Below are positions 41,170 to 49,961 of a stretch of DNA of 64,000 nucleotides, in pieces. Each line of letters begins with the position of its first letter. The stretch's first letter is position 1. The notes under the pieces were generated by a model. It was not told the DNA's origin, ran no database searches, and saw only the letters and a program-made list of their open reading frames with translations. The DNA is from Prado023 sp963700395 (GTDB lineage Bacteria > Actinomycetota > Actinomycetes > S36-B12 > CAIYMF01), in the NCBI GenBank assembly GCA_963700395.1, contig CAVOXI010000001.1, positions 868,001 to 932,000 on the forward strand, written 5' to 3'. The translations under genes and the position numbers were made by a program.

Positions 41170-43608
41170 TCACGTCCGCACCCTCGCTCGGGTGTCGCCG
41201 CGGCGGGGACCGGGGGCGCTGACCACGGCCACCCCCGAGACGGCGGGAGAGTCCGTGTGGTCGGGCCCGAAGTACAGGACCGACTCCCAGTGGTCGGCGG
41301 GGACCGGCGTGGCCCCGGGAGCGGGCTCCTTGACCGCGACGGGCACGCGGATCCACTGCCAGGCCCCGGCGATGACGTCGACCACGGAGTTGCGCACCCC
41401 GATGTAGGCCACGATCGCGTACGTCGTGAGCAACCCGTTCACCAGGGCGAAGGCGCCGTTGCTCCAGTTCTGCTCCCGGACGTCGTTCGCCAGCGTCCAG
41501 AAGGAGAACAGCGCGATGAGGTAGGCAGCCAGCACGTAGAGCGCGGGGGCGGCCGTGCGGTCCTGGACCTTGGGGGTGCGCGCGAACGGGATCTTGGCCT
41601 TGGAAGCGGCCTGCTGCAGTGACTTCAGCGTCCCCGCGAGGTTCACCGGCAGCAGGATGAGGTTGAACGCGTACATCCGGAAGACGTCAGTCCGCTTGTA
41701 GCCGAGGCGCTTGAAGTCCGAGGCCATCGCGAGGAAGTACGGAAGTGCGGCCAGCAGGATGATGGGGCTGAGCAGCTTGCTGTTGAAGGGGAACACCAGC
41801 AGGAAGACCAGGCCGATGCTCGCCCAACAGATCGATGCCATGTAGTTGTAGCGCAGGGCCGCCGTGGTGAACGGCACGCGATGTCCCGACCTGCGCTGGG
41901 CGCGGGTGTACCGGTGGAACTTCGGGGCGATCAGCAGGCCGCCGTTGGCCCAGCGGGCACGCTGCACGACGAGCGACCCGAAGTCCGGCGGCGTCGCGCT
42001 GTAGCTCAGGCGCTCGGGGTAGTTGTGCAGCGTCCACCCGTGCGCGATCAGGTCGATGCTCGACTCGGTGTCCTCGATGACGGTGCGGTCCTGGACGTAG
42101 CGGCGCACCTCCTGGCCGCCGACGTAGGACACCTCGACGATGTCGTCGAGGGCGCGCTTGCGGATGACCGCGTTGGCCCCGACCCAGTAGGTGGCCCCGT
42201 AGTGGGTCAGCCCCTGGTGCACGAGGTGCTGGATGTCCGTCGTGGCCCCGGCCAGCCGCTCGAGACGGGTTCCGGCCCCCCGGAACGCCGAGTACGGCGT
42301 CTGGATGACGGCGATGCGCTCGTTGCCCGGGAGCTCGAGGTGGTACACGAGTCGCAGGCAGTACTCGCGCAGCAGCACGCTGTCGGCGTCGAGGGTGAGC
42401 AGGTAGTCACAGTCGGGCACCAGCTGGGCCTCGGGCGAGTCGGAGTCCCGAATGACCCGGCCGATCCGCGTCCGGGCCTCGATCACCCGGCGTCCGAGCA
42501 GGCCGATGTAGGCGTTGAGGTTCATCGCCTTGTTCGCGTCGTGGGGCAGGTTCGCGAAGGACTTGCGCTCGAATGAGGTGATGTCGGCGTCGAAGGTCCA
42601 CACGAGCCGGCGGCACAGCTGGCTCAGGCGCTCGGCGGGCAGCACGGCGCCCTGGTCGAGGGCCGCGAACAACGCCTGGGAGGTGGCCCCGAAGTCGTCG
42701 GCGAGCCCGCTGAGCACCTCGTCGGCGATGAAGTCCTCCGCGTGCGAGGTCCGCGGGTACGTCGCGGCCTGGCCGCGCAACCAGGTCTCGGCCCAGGCGA
42801 AGTCCAGGGCCAGGGCACGCACGCCCTCGGACGAGGCCGGACCCTCGGCCAGCGCCACCGCCTCGTGGTCGACCAGGGACGCCAGGAACCGGGAGTACGG
42901 CTCGCTCAGCAGCTCCTGGAGCATCGCCGGGACAGCGCGACACCCCTCGAGCTCGGCACGTGCCTGGTCGTCCTTGGGGTTCGGCGGGTCGTCGATGAGC
43001 AGGACGACCCGCATTCCGGGGTACTCCTGCAGGGCGGCGGAGAGCAGCGTCGAACGGACGACGATCGGCTCCTCGCAGTAGGAGGGGACCAGCACGGTGA
43101 GGCTGGGGCGGGAGTTGGCGAAGAAGGCGTCGATCTCGGCCCGAGGGACGCGGACGTGGCCCCGCGAGCGGTGCATGGCCCCCTGGCGGGCGAGGAGGTA
43201 CATGAGGGCCGAGAAGGTCAGGAGCGTCATGATCAGGACGTAGGCGAACGTCTGGCGGATGAAGACGCTGTTGTGCAGGCCGTGGTCGATGAACTCGGCG
43301 ACGATCGTGCGCATGATGTAGGCGAGCCAGGACAGCAATGTGACGACGATCGCGAACCCTCCGAGCCACGTCGCGGTGGTGCTGGCCGGCGTCTCGATGA
43401 TGTCCAGTGGGGGCCTGGGCTTCTCCGCACCCCACTGCCTGCGCTTGCGCGCGGGCGGTTCGACCGGGTCAGGGGCCCCGATCTGCCGAGCGGCTGCCGC
43501 CCCGCTGTCGCGGGGTGCTCGCAGCGGGGCTGTGAGGGCGTCGTTCGGAGGGGGGTCGCCGAGGTCTGCGGTGCGCAGGTCATCTCGGCGGTCGTCCATG
43601 CGGTCCAC
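41170..43608 (-). CDS. Cellulose-synthase-like family 2 glycosyltransferase (membrane)
   Basis: 812 aa. Two N-terminal membrane helices, a long GT2 domain and about five C-terminal helices. Processive-GT2 motifs are visible: VPSYCEEP and LIDDPP for nucleotide binding, LDADSVL as DxD, VIEDTESS as the catalytic TED, and QRARW as QxxRW. This suggests synthesis and export of a beta-linked polysaccharide, but the sugar is unknown. Start at GTG 43608 is favoured by AGGAG five bases upstream; ATG 43623 and GTG 43638 lack a good SD. Inserted between hisF and hisI. Confidence 0.85.
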   Translation of the reverse strand: MDRMDDRRDDLRTADLGDPPPNDALTAPLRAPRDSGAAAARQIGAPDPVEPPARKRRQWGAEKPRPPLDIIETPASTTATWLGGFAIVVTLLSWLAYIMRTIVAEFIDHGLHNSVFIRQTFAYVLIMTLLTFSALMYLLARQGAMHRSRGHVRVPRAEIDAFFANSRPSLTVLVPSYCEEPIVVRSTLLSAALQEYPGMRVVLLIDDPPNPKDDQARAELEGCRAVPAMLQELLSEPYSRFLASLVDHEAVALAEGPASSEGVRALALDFAWAETWLRGQAATYPRTSHAEDFIADEVLSGLADDFGATSQALFAALDQGAVLPAERLSQLCRRLVWTFDADITSFERKSFANLPHDANKAMNLNAYIGLLGRRVIEARTRIGRVIRDSDSPEAQLVPDCDYLLTLDADSVLLREYCLRLVYHLELPGNERIAVIQTPYSAFRGAGTRLERLAGATTDIQHLVHQGLTHYGATYWVGANAVIRKRALDDIVEVSYVGGQEVRRYVQDRTVIEDTESSIDLIAHGWTLHNYPERLSYSATPPDFGSLVVQRARWANGGLLIAPKFHRYTRAQRRSGHRVPFTTAALRYNYMASICWASIGLVFLLVFPFNSKLLSPIILLAALPYFLAMASDFKRLGYKRTDVFRMYAFNLILLPVNLAGTLKSLQQAASKAKIPFARTPKVQDRTAAPALYVLAAYLIALFSFWTLANDVREQNWSNGAFALVNGLLTTYAIVAYIGVRNSVVDVIAGAWQWIRVPVAVKEPAPGATPVPADHWESVLYFGPDHTDSPAVSGVAVVSAPGPRRGDTRARVRT

Positions 43609-43708
43609 AAGGGCTCCTGTCATTGGTTCGACACCCACCTCATCGGCACCGGGCGCGGCCGGACTGGAGGCCGGGTAGGTACCAATACGTGATCGCGCGT
43701 GTCGGTCG

Positions 43709-43731
43709 CGTCACCCCACTGCGCGGTGACG
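43709..43731 (-). terminator. Hairpin after hisF
   Basis: CGTCACC and GGTGACG form a perfect 7-bp stem with a nine-base loop, 14 bases past the hisF stop codon. No T tract. Confidence 0.4.
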
Positions 43732-43744
43732 TCGTGACGCAGCG

Positions 43745-44533
43745 TCAGAGCCGGACGGTGTGGCCGGCCCGGGCCAGGGCCGCCTTGACCTCGCCGATGG
43801 TCAGCTCGCCGAAGTGGAACACGCTGGCGGCCAGGACGGCATCCGCCCCGGCCTCCACTGCGGGGGCGAAGTCAGCCAGGCTGCCGGCTCCCCCGCTGGC
43901 GATCACCGGGACGCGAACCTCAGCGCGCACGAGGCGGATCAGCTCCAGGTCGTAGCCCGACTTCGTCCCGTCGGCGTCCATCGAGTTCAGCAGGATCTCA
44001 CCGGCGCCCAGCTCGGCAGCACGCACGGCCCAGCCGACAGCGTCGATCCCAGTCGAGCGCCGGCCACCGTGGGTTGTGACCTCGAACCCGGAGTCCGTCG
44101 ACACGTCCGGTGCGGCAGTTCCCGGGCCGCAGCGGCGGGCATCGACGGAGAGCACGACGCACTGGGCGCCGAACCGGTCGGCGGCCTCCGCGAGCAGCTC
44201 GGGGCGGGCGATGGCCGCCGTGTTGACCCCGCACTTGTCGGCGCCGGCACGGAGCAGCGCGTCGAAGTCGGCCACGGCGCGGACCCCACCGCCGACCGTC
44301 AGCGGGATGAACACCTGCTCGGCGGTCCGCCGCACCACGTCGTATGTGGTCTCGCGGTCGCCGGAGGAGGCCGTGATGTCCAGGAACGTCAACTCGTCCG
44401 CACCTGCCCGGCCGTAGGCTGCGGCAAGCTCGACAGGGTCCCCGGCGTCACGCAGGTCGACGAAGTTCACGCCCTTGACCACCCGTCCACCATCCACGTC
44501 CAGGCACGGGATCACTCGGACGGCGACGGGCAT
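43745..44533 (-). CDS. hisF: Imidazole glycerol phosphate synthase, cyclase subunit
   Basis: 262 aa barrel. Catalytic Asp in PCLDVDGGRVVKG (about 9-21) and Asp in VVLSVDARR near 131. Works with HisH, encoded 4 kb away. It carries its own leaderless start: TAGGCT six bases before ATG 44533. Separated from hisA by three unrelated genes. Confidence 0.96.
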   Translation of the reverse strand: MPVAVRVIPCLDVDGGRVVKGVNFVDLRDAGDPVELAAAYGRAGADELTFLDITASSGDRETTYDVVRRTAEQVFIPLTVGGGVRAVADFDALLRAGADKCGVNTAAIARPELLAEAADRFGAQCVVLSVDARRCGPGTAAPDVSTDSGFEVTTHGGRRSTGIDAVGWAVRAAELGAGEILLNSMDADGTKSGYDLELIRLVRAEVRVPVIASGGAGSLADFAPAVEAGADAVLAASVFHFGELTIGEVKAALARAGHTVRL

Positions 44534-44539
44534 GCGTCC

Positions 44540-44545
44540 AGCCTA
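44540..44545 (-). promoter_or_regulatory. Leaderless promoter -10 of hisF
   Basis: TAGGCT on the minus strand, six bases before ATG 44533. Confidence 0.55.
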
Positions 44546-44552
44546 ACGAGGC

Positions 44553-46256
44553 CTATCGCCGGCGGTCGCCGCCGCCGCGGAAGAGACGCACGGTGTAGAT
44601 GACGACCAGGACCGCCCCGAGCATCAGGGATCCGAAGAAGGCCCACTGGGCGTACTCCTCCATCCGACTGTCGCTGCCCTGCAGGGCGCTGGCCGCGATC
44701 GCGGAGCCGATGATCCCGCCGGAGACCAGCAGGGCGATCATGATCATGGACGCGATCTGGCGGAACTGGCCCATCTGGCTGTCCAGTGACGAGGTGTCCA
44801 CGGAGACCGTGAGCTTGCCCTTCTTGAGCTGGTTGTTCCATGAGACGAGGCTCTTGAGGTACTCCGGTGCGGCGTGGGCGGCCTGCCCCGCGACCTTCGT
44901 GGCCTCCTTGCGCAGCATCTCCTTGACCATCACCTCGGTGCTCGGTGCCTGCGCCTGCTCCAGCACGATCTCGACCGCGGCCGTGGTGAAGGGTCGGTCC
45001 GCGGGGGCGAGCGGCGCGAAGAAGGCCGACGCCTGGGTCATGGCCTTCATCCCGAGGGTCAGGGCAGGGTCCAGGCGCAGCCCGTTGTCGCGCAGCACGG
45101 CCATCCCGGCGTTGAGCACGTCGCGGAAGTCCGCGCCCGAGCCCTTGCCGTAGCGGGCCATCTTCCGCTCGAACGCGCGCACGAACGCCGCATCGTCGAC
45201 CGGGCGGAACGGCTCGCTCAGGGCCCGCAGCTGCTGGCCCATGGCCGTCATGTCGCCCTTCACGACCGTCCAGAGCAACGCGATCATGTTGACCCGCTGG
45301 GCCACCGACAGCTCGCCCACCATGCCGGAGTCCAGGAACGTGACGACGCCGGTGTCGAGGTTCACGATGAGGTTTCCCGGATGCGGGTCGGCGTGGAAGA
45401 ACCCGTCGATGAGCATCATCTTGATCGCCGCGCGCAGGGCGTTCTCCCCGATGACGACCCGATCGAGACCCGCGGCGTCCATCGCGGCCACGTTGGAGAT
45501 CTTGACCCCGGAGATGAACTCCTGCGTGATCACGCGCATGCTCGACAGGTCGCGATGCAGGTCGGGCACATGCACCCCGGGCAGCTCGGACATGTTCGCT
45601 GCGAGCCTGGACATGTTGTACGCCTCGGCGTAGTAGTCCAGCTCCTCCACGAGGTTCGTGCTGAACTCATCGAGCATCCCGCGAAGGCCCACCTCCCGGG
45701 CCCACTGGCTGCGCGCCTCCATCGCGCGCCCCAGCGTCCGGGTGATGCCCAGGTCGGCATTGACCTGCTGGTCGAGTCCAGGGCGCTGGATCTTGACCAC
45801 CACCTCCCGGCCGTCGTGCAGGCGGGCACGGTGCACCTGCGCCAGCGACGCGGCGGCCAGGGGCTTCTCGGAGAACTCCGCGTAGAGGTCCTCGAGCGGT
45901 GCCCCGAGCTCTGCCTCGACGAGCTCACGGGCGGTCGCGAAGGGGAAGGTGGGAACCTCGTTCTGCAGGCGGTCGAGCTCGGTGCCCCAGTCGTCGGGCA
46001 GCACGTTGACCTGGCTCGAGACGATCTGGCCCATCTTCACGTACGTCGGCCCCAGCTCCTCGAGCAGGATCCGGGTCCGGGTCGCAGCCGACAGCTCCGG
46101 GATCGGCTCAGGCAACTGGTAGACCCACCGCTGCATGCGCCGCCGGTTGCGACCGAGGACGCTGTTGTCAACCACGGACTCTGCCCCGTAGCCGATGATC
46201 GCGGAGTAGATCTGCTGCAGGCGCAGGTTCTCGCTGATGCTGTCCAGGCTGCTCAC
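44553..46256 (-). CDS. UbiB/ABC1-type atypical kinase
   Basis: 567 aa. Family marks: KxGQ motif in TYVKMGQIVSSQ near 72, the Ala-rich loop AAASLAQVHRA replacing the Gly loop, VVVKIQRPG with the ATP Lys, and FHADPHPGNL. Two membrane segments at the C terminus. Members support quinone or lipid metabolism as ATPases; the exact role here is unknown. GTG 46256 overlaps the stop of the holin-like gene, so the two are coupled. Confidence 0.88.
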   Translation of the reverse strand: MSSLDSISENLRLQQIYSAIIGYGAESVVDNSVLGRNRRRMQRWVYQLPEPIPELSAATRTRILLEELGPTYVKMGQIVSSQVNVLPDDWGTELDRLQNEVPTFPFATARELVEAELGAPLEDLYAEFSEKPLAAASLAQVHRARLHDGREVVVKIQRPGLDQQVNADLGITRTLGRAMEARSQWAREVGLRGMLDEFSTNLVEELDYYAEAYNMSRLAANMSELPGVHVPDLHRDLSSMRVITQEFISGVKISNVAAMDAAGLDRVVIGENALRAAIKMMLIDGFFHADPHPGNLIVNLDTGVVTFLDSGMVGELSVAQRVNMIALLWTVVKGDMTAMGQQLRALSEPFRPVDDAAFVRAFERKMARYGKGSGADFRDVLNAGMAVLRDNGLRLDPALTLGMKAMTQASAFFAPLAPADRPFTTAAVEIVLEQAQAPSTEVMVKEMLRKEATKVAGQAAHAAPEYLKSLVSWNNQLKKGKLTVSVDTSSLDSQMGQFRQIASMIMIALLVSGGIIGSAIAASALQGSDSRMEEYAQWAFFGSLMLGAVLVVIYTVRLFRGGGDRRR

Positions 46257-47230
46257 AGGCCGTTCCTCTCCTTGTAGTCGCGGTCCAGGACAGGCGGCGT
46301 GGCGCCCAGGAGCGTCTCGAAGATCAGCCCCAGGACCCCCACGACCAGGCCGCCGAGCAGGACGGACAGGGGCCGAGCCGCCTCGAAGGTGCCGCCGAGG
46401 ATCATCGCGAGGAGCACCAGGAGCAGCGTGTTGATGATCACGACCACGATGCCGTAGGTGCTGAAGATGAACCGCAGCACCAGGAACTGGAGCATCGGCT
46501 TCACGGTCGCGTTGAGCACGCCGAAGATCAGGGCGATCCGGATGAAGTCCCCGGCGCGCCATTCGACGAAGTGCAGTCCCGGAACGATGATCACGGTGAG
46601 CACCACGGCGAGCCCGGCGCTGAAGAACCGGATCAGGAACAGCCGCCAGTTGGACGCCTGCACCCGCGACCATGCAGCCCGGGCATGTGCCGCCGGGATG
46701 CTGCCGATCGGTCCGGTCCCAGCCTCCGGCGCGACCGCCGGGATCGCCTCGTTCTGCGGATCCGTGGCGGGCGCCAGCGCCACTGGCGCCGGCCCGTCAG
46801 CCACCGCGACCAGGGTGCCGACCGAGGTGGGCGTGGGCTCGGGCGCGAGCTCCACGACCGGCTCGGGCGCCGGCTCGGGCTCGGGCGTTCGGGTCGGGCT
46901 CGGGCACGGGCTCTGGCTCCATGACTGGTCCCGGCACGGGCTCCGGCGTCGGGATGGGCGCGACCTCGGGCTCGGGCACCGCGATGGGCTGGGCTCCGGC
47001 TCGGGCACTGGTACCTCAACGTCTGCCGCCGGCGCTGCTGCCCCAGTGGGCGGCGCCGCTGCGGGGTCCTCGGCGGGGAAGGTCAACGTCTCATCCACGC
47101 CAGGTGCTCCATCACGAGGCCCCGTGGGCCCGTCCTGCTCGTGCCTCTCGGGCCATGGCCACCACGCGGCTTCGGGCCCGGTCCCCGGGTCACCGTCCCC
47201 GGACCGCCCGTCGGGTGCCTCGTCCTGCAT
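46253..47230 (-). CDS. Phage-holin-4 family membrane protein with long Pro/Glu linker
   Basis: 325 aa. The N-terminal two thirds are acidic and Pro/Glu/Ala-rich. The C-terminal 120 residues have four membrane segments typical of PF04020 (FIRIALIFGVLNATVKPML). Cellular copies of this family are not phage genes. The linker between about 46890 and 46990 reads as Arg/Ser-rich in the open frame but as clean PEPE repeats in the next frame, so two compensating frame errors are likely. GGAGG precedes ATG 47230. Operon with ubiB. Confidence 0.75.
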   Translation of the reverse strand: MQDEAPDGRSGDGDPGTGPEAAWWPWPERHEQDGPTGPRDGAPGVDETLTFPAEDPAAAPPTGAAAPAADVEVPVPEPEPSPSRCPSPRSRPSRRRSPCRDQSWSQSPCPSPTRTPEPEPAPEPVVELAPEPTPTSVGTLVAVADGPAPVALAPATDPQNEAIPAVAPEAGTGPIGSIPAAHARAAWSRVQASNWRLFLIRFFSAGLAVVLTVIIVPGLHFVEWRAGDFIRIALIFGVLNATVKPMLQFLVLRFIFSTYGIVVVIINTLLLVLLAMILGGTFEAARPLSVLLGGLVVGVLGLIFETLLGATPPVLDRDYKERNGL

Positions 47231-47311
47231 CGAGTTCCTCCATCGTCGTGGCGACCTACTCTGTCACACGCCTGCGACCACGTGGTTCAGGGCGCCGTCG
47301 TAGCCGCCTGC

Positions 47312-47728
47312 TCACGCCGCCGAGTCGTCGTCCGGTCGCCAGGCGACCACCTCGACCTCGACCAGCATCTGCGGATCGACCAGCCCGCTGACACCGATCA
47401 TCGTCGCGACCGGCCGGATGTGTCCGAAGATCTCGGCGTGGGCCCGTCCGACTGCATCGGAGTGCCTCGCCACATCGACCACGTACATCCGGGTCTGGAC
47501 GCTGTCGGCGCGCGAGAATCCGGCCCGTTCGAGGGCGAACAGTGCCGCTTGGAAGGCGACCTCTGCCTGTGCCTGCGGATCCCCGGGGTGCGCGACGCTC
47601 CCGTTGACCATCGCCGTCGTGCCCGCGGTCCAGCCCGTGTGACCGCCGTAGCCCGAGGCCACGACGACGCGGCTGTACCCGACCTCGTCCTCGTACTTGC
47701 CCCCACTGGAGAACCGCTCGACCGGCAT
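47312..47728 (-). CDS. RidA/YjgF-family protein
   Basis: 138 aa. Members hydrolyse reactive enamine/imine intermediates formed by PLP enzymes. The fold is visible through VVVASGYGGHT, AFQAALFALERAGF and the Arg-bearing VQTRMYVVDV; the C-terminal LVEVEVVAWRP is also typical. ATG 47728 (MPVERFSSGG) has GAGG upstream; a GTG two codons earlier is less likely. Lies between hisA and the holin-like gene. Its exact subgroup is not determined. Confidence 0.85.
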   Translation of the reverse strand: MPVERFSSGGKYEDEVGYSRVVVASGYGGHTGWTAGTTAMVNGSVAHPGDPQAQAEVAFQAALFALERAGFSRADSVQTRMYVVDVARHSDAVGRAHAEIFGHIRPVATMIGVSGLVDPQMLVEVEVVAWRPDDDSAA

Positions 47729-47749
47729 GACCACCTCTTCTCCCCCGGC

Positions 47750-47755
47750 AGGGTA
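47750..47755 (-). promoter_or_regulatory. RidA gene promoter -10 box
   Basis: TACCCT on the minus strand, about 21 bases before ATG 47728, leaving room for the SD. Confidence 0.4.
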
Positions 47756-47770
47756 CTGACGGCCAGGCGT

Positions 47771-48511
47771 CTACAGGAAGTTCCGGTGCGGCGCCACGGC
47801 AGCCAGGGCCTCGGCCAGGGTGAAGGCCCCGGCGTAGAGCGCCTTGCCGACGATCGCGCCCTCGACGCCCTTCTCCACGAGCTCGTCGAGCCGATGCAGG
47901 TCCTCCAGCCGCGCGACCCCGCCGCTGGCGATCACCGGGCGGTCGGTGCGCTCGCAGACCTCAGCGAGCAGCTCCAGGTTCGGCCCCTTCAGCGTGCCGT
48001 CCTTGGTGACGTCCGTGACGACGTAGCGGGTGCAGCCGTCAGCATCGAGGCGGGCCAGCGTCTCCCACAGGTCCCCGCCCTGCTGGGTCCAGCCCCGGGC
48101 AGCCAGCGTGGTGCCGCGCACGTCCAGCCCGACAGCCACGCGATCGCCGTGCTCACCTATGACCCGACGGGTCCAGTCGGGGTCCTCCAGCGCCGCGGTG
48201 CCGAGGTTGACTCGTCGGCATCCCGTCGCCAGCGCGGCGGCCAGCGACTCGTCGTCACGGATGCCCCCGGAGAGCTCGACCTGGACGTCGAGCCGGCCGA
48301 TCACCTCCGCCAGCACCTCCCGGTTGCTCCCCGTCCCGAACGCCGCGTCGAGGTCGACCAGGTGGATCCACTGGGCGCCCTGCGCCTGGAAGTCCAGCGC
48401 GGCGTCCAGGGGCGACCCGTAGGAGGTCTCCGTCCCGGACTCACCCTGGACGAGGCGGACGGCGGTCCCGCCACGAACGTCGACGGCAGGCAGCAGCACG
48501 AGCGATCCCAT
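47771..48511 (-). CDS. priA: PriA: bifunctional HisA/TrpF isomerase
   Basis: 246 aa barrel. Catalytic Asp in LLPAVDVRGG near 11 and Asp in VVTDVTKDGTL near 174, plus the actinobacterial loop RGWTQQGGDLWE. In actinobacteria PriA performs both the HisA and TrpF reactions, which fits the absence of trpF in this window. Its own leaderless promoter (TAGCCT, six bases before ATG 48511) separates it from hisH, which ends 26 bases upstream. Confidence 0.92.
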   Translation of the reverse strand: MGSLVLLPAVDVRGGTAVRLVQGESGTETSYGSPLDAALDFQAQGAQWIHLVDLDAAFGTGSNREVLAEVIGRLDVQVELSGGIRDDESLAAALATGCRRVNLGTAALEDPDWTRRVIGEHGDRVAVGLDVRGTTLAARGWTQQGGDLWETLARLDADGCTRYVVTDVTKDGTLKGPNLELLAEVCERTDRPVIASGGVARLEDLHRLDELVEKGVEGAIVGKALYAGAFTLAEALAAVAPHRNFL

Positions 48512-48517
48512 GCGGGA

Positions 48518-48523
48518 AGGCTA
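48518..48523 (-). promoter_or_regulatory. Leaderless promoter -10 of priA
   Basis: TAGCCT on the minus strand, six bases before ATG 48511. Confidence 0.5.
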
Positions 48524-48537
48524 GCCGGTCCCGGGTG

Positions 48538-49167
48538 TCAGTCCAGCGCCCGAAGCCAGTTGGCGAGGAGCCCGAGGCCCGCGTCCCCGGACTTCTCCGG
48601 ATGGAACTGGGTTGCGGTCAGGGGGCCGTTCTCGACGGCGGCGACGAACGGTGCCCCGTGCTCGGCCCACGTCACGAGGGGCGGGTGGAACGGCTCGGAG
48701 ACCTCGAGGTCCCATGCCTGGACGGCGTAGGAGTGCACGAAGTAGAACCGCTGGTCGCCGATCCCGGCGAACAGCACAGAATCGCCCGGCGCGTCCACGG
48801 TGTTCCAGCCCATGTGCGGAAGGATCGCCGCGGGCAGCTCCGCCACGATCCCGGGCCACTCCCCCACCCCCTGCGTCATGACACCGTGCTCGACGCCGGA
48901 CTCGAACAGGATCTGCATCCCGACGCAGATGCCCAGCACCGGGCGCCCCCCGGCCAGGCGATGGTCGACCAGCTGGGGGCCACGGACGGCTCGGAACCCT
49001 GCCATGCAGGCGGCGAACGCGCCGACCCCCGGAACCACCAGGCCGTCAGCGGCCATCGCCAGCTGGTAGTCGGAGGTGACTGTGACCTCGGCACCGACGG
49101 CCTCCAGGGCCCGGGCTGCTGACCTGAGGTTGCCGGACCCGTAGTCCAGGACGACGACGCCGGTCAT
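48538..49167 (-). CDS. hisH: Imidazole glycerol phosphate synthase, glutaminase subunit
   Basis: 209 aa class I amidotransferase. Catalytic Cys in VLGICVGMQ near 84 and His-Glu in TQFHPEKSG near 188. ATG 49167 overlaps the stop of a 59-aa ORF, and the frame upstream is non-homologous. Confidence 0.95.
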   Translation of the reverse strand: MTGVVVLDYGSGNLRSAARALEAVGAEVTVTSDYQLAMAADGLVVPGVGAFAACMAGFRAVRGPQLVDHRLAGGRPVLGICVGMQILFESGVEHGVMTQGVGEWPGIVAELPAAILPHMGWNTVDAPGDSVLFAGIGDQRFYFVHSYAVQAWDLEVSEPFHPPLVTWAEHGAPFVAAVENGPLTATQFHPEKSGDAGLGLLANWLRALD

Positions 49168-49343
49168 CGCGGGAAGCGTGCCAGGGCCATGACCAGGCTC
49201 AGCGCCATCAGCGCACCGAGCCAGAGCCACATCGCCGTCCCGGTCCTGCGGTACTGGATCACGCCGAACACCATCCAGCCGACGAGGAACATCCCGGTGA
49301 CCGCGAAGCTGACCACGACCGAGGTCGGCAACCCCTCGGTCAC
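49164..49343 (-). CDS. Small membrane protein between hisB and hisH
   Basis: 59 aa, GTG 49343 to TGA 49164. The start overlaps the hisB stop (GTGA) and the stop overlaps the hisH start (ATGA), so it is coupled both ways in the his operon. Two hydrophobic stretches, about 9-29 (VVVSFAVTGMFLVGWMVFGV) and 38-54 (AMWLWLGALMALSLVMA), separated by QYRRTGT, predict a two-span helix hairpin. No known function. Similar small hypothetical genes occur in actinobacterial his operons, which supports it being real. Confidence 0.75.
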   Translation of the reverse strand: MTEGLPTSVVVSFAVTGMFLVGWMVFGVIQYRRTGTAMWLWLGALMALSLVMALARFPR

Positions 49344-49927
49344 AGGGCGCCCTTGGTGCTGGGCACCCCCACGACGCGTGGGTCGAGCTCGACGGCCGTG
49401 CGCAGGGCGCGAGCAACCGCCTTGAACTGCGCCTCCACCATGTGGTGCGGGTTGCGGCCGTACAGGCAGTGCACGTGCAGGCAGATCTGGGCGGAGGCGG
49501 AGATGGACTCCCAGATGTGGCGGGTCAGGGTGGTGTCGTAGCTGCCGATCATCGGTGCCATCGCCGGTTCGTCGTGCACCACGTACGGCCGGCCGGAGAG
49601 GTCGACCACGGCGCGTGCCAGCGACTCGTCGAGGGGGACCAGCGCGTCGCCGAACCGCCGGATCCCGACCTTGTCGCCGAGGGCCTGGCGCAGTGCCGCG
49701 CCGAAGGCCAACGATGTGTCCTCGACGGTGTGGTGGCTGTCCACGTCGACGTCACCGGTCGTCGCGATGACCAGGTCGAAGCCGGCGTGCTTGCCGATCT
49801 GGGTCATCATGTGGTCGAAGAACGCCACGCCGGTGCTGACGTCGGTCGCGCCGGAGCCGTCGAGCTCCAGCTCGACGCGGACGTCGCTCTCCTTGGTCGT
49901 GCGCTCGACCTTCGCGAACCGGCCCAT
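49340..49927 (-). CDS. hisB: Imidazoleglycerol-phosphate dehydratase
   Basis: 195 aa, monofunctional. Metal-binding HHTVEDTS near 65 and the second signature LHVHCLYGRNPHHMVEAQFKA (quoted in part) near 150-170. ATG 49927 (MGRFAKVERTT) with AGGAGG seven bases upstream. Confidence 0.95.
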   Translation of the reverse strand: MGRFAKVERTTKESDVRVELELDGSGATDVSTGVAFFDHMMTQIGKHAGFDLVIATTGDVDVDSHHTVEDTSLAFGAALRQALGDKVGIRRFGDALVPLDESLARAVVDLSGRPYVVHDEPAMAPMIGSYDTTLTRHIWESISASAQICLHVHCLYGRNPHHMVEAQFKAVARALRTAVELDPRVVGVPSTKGAL

Positions 49928-49961
49928 CAGGTCCCCTCCTCGCATGCGTGCGCCCACCTTC

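Noticed and set aside
46253..47230. Prophage remnant because of the holin-like domain
   Set aside because: PF04020 proteins are widespread chromosomal membrane proteins, and no other phage gene is nearby.
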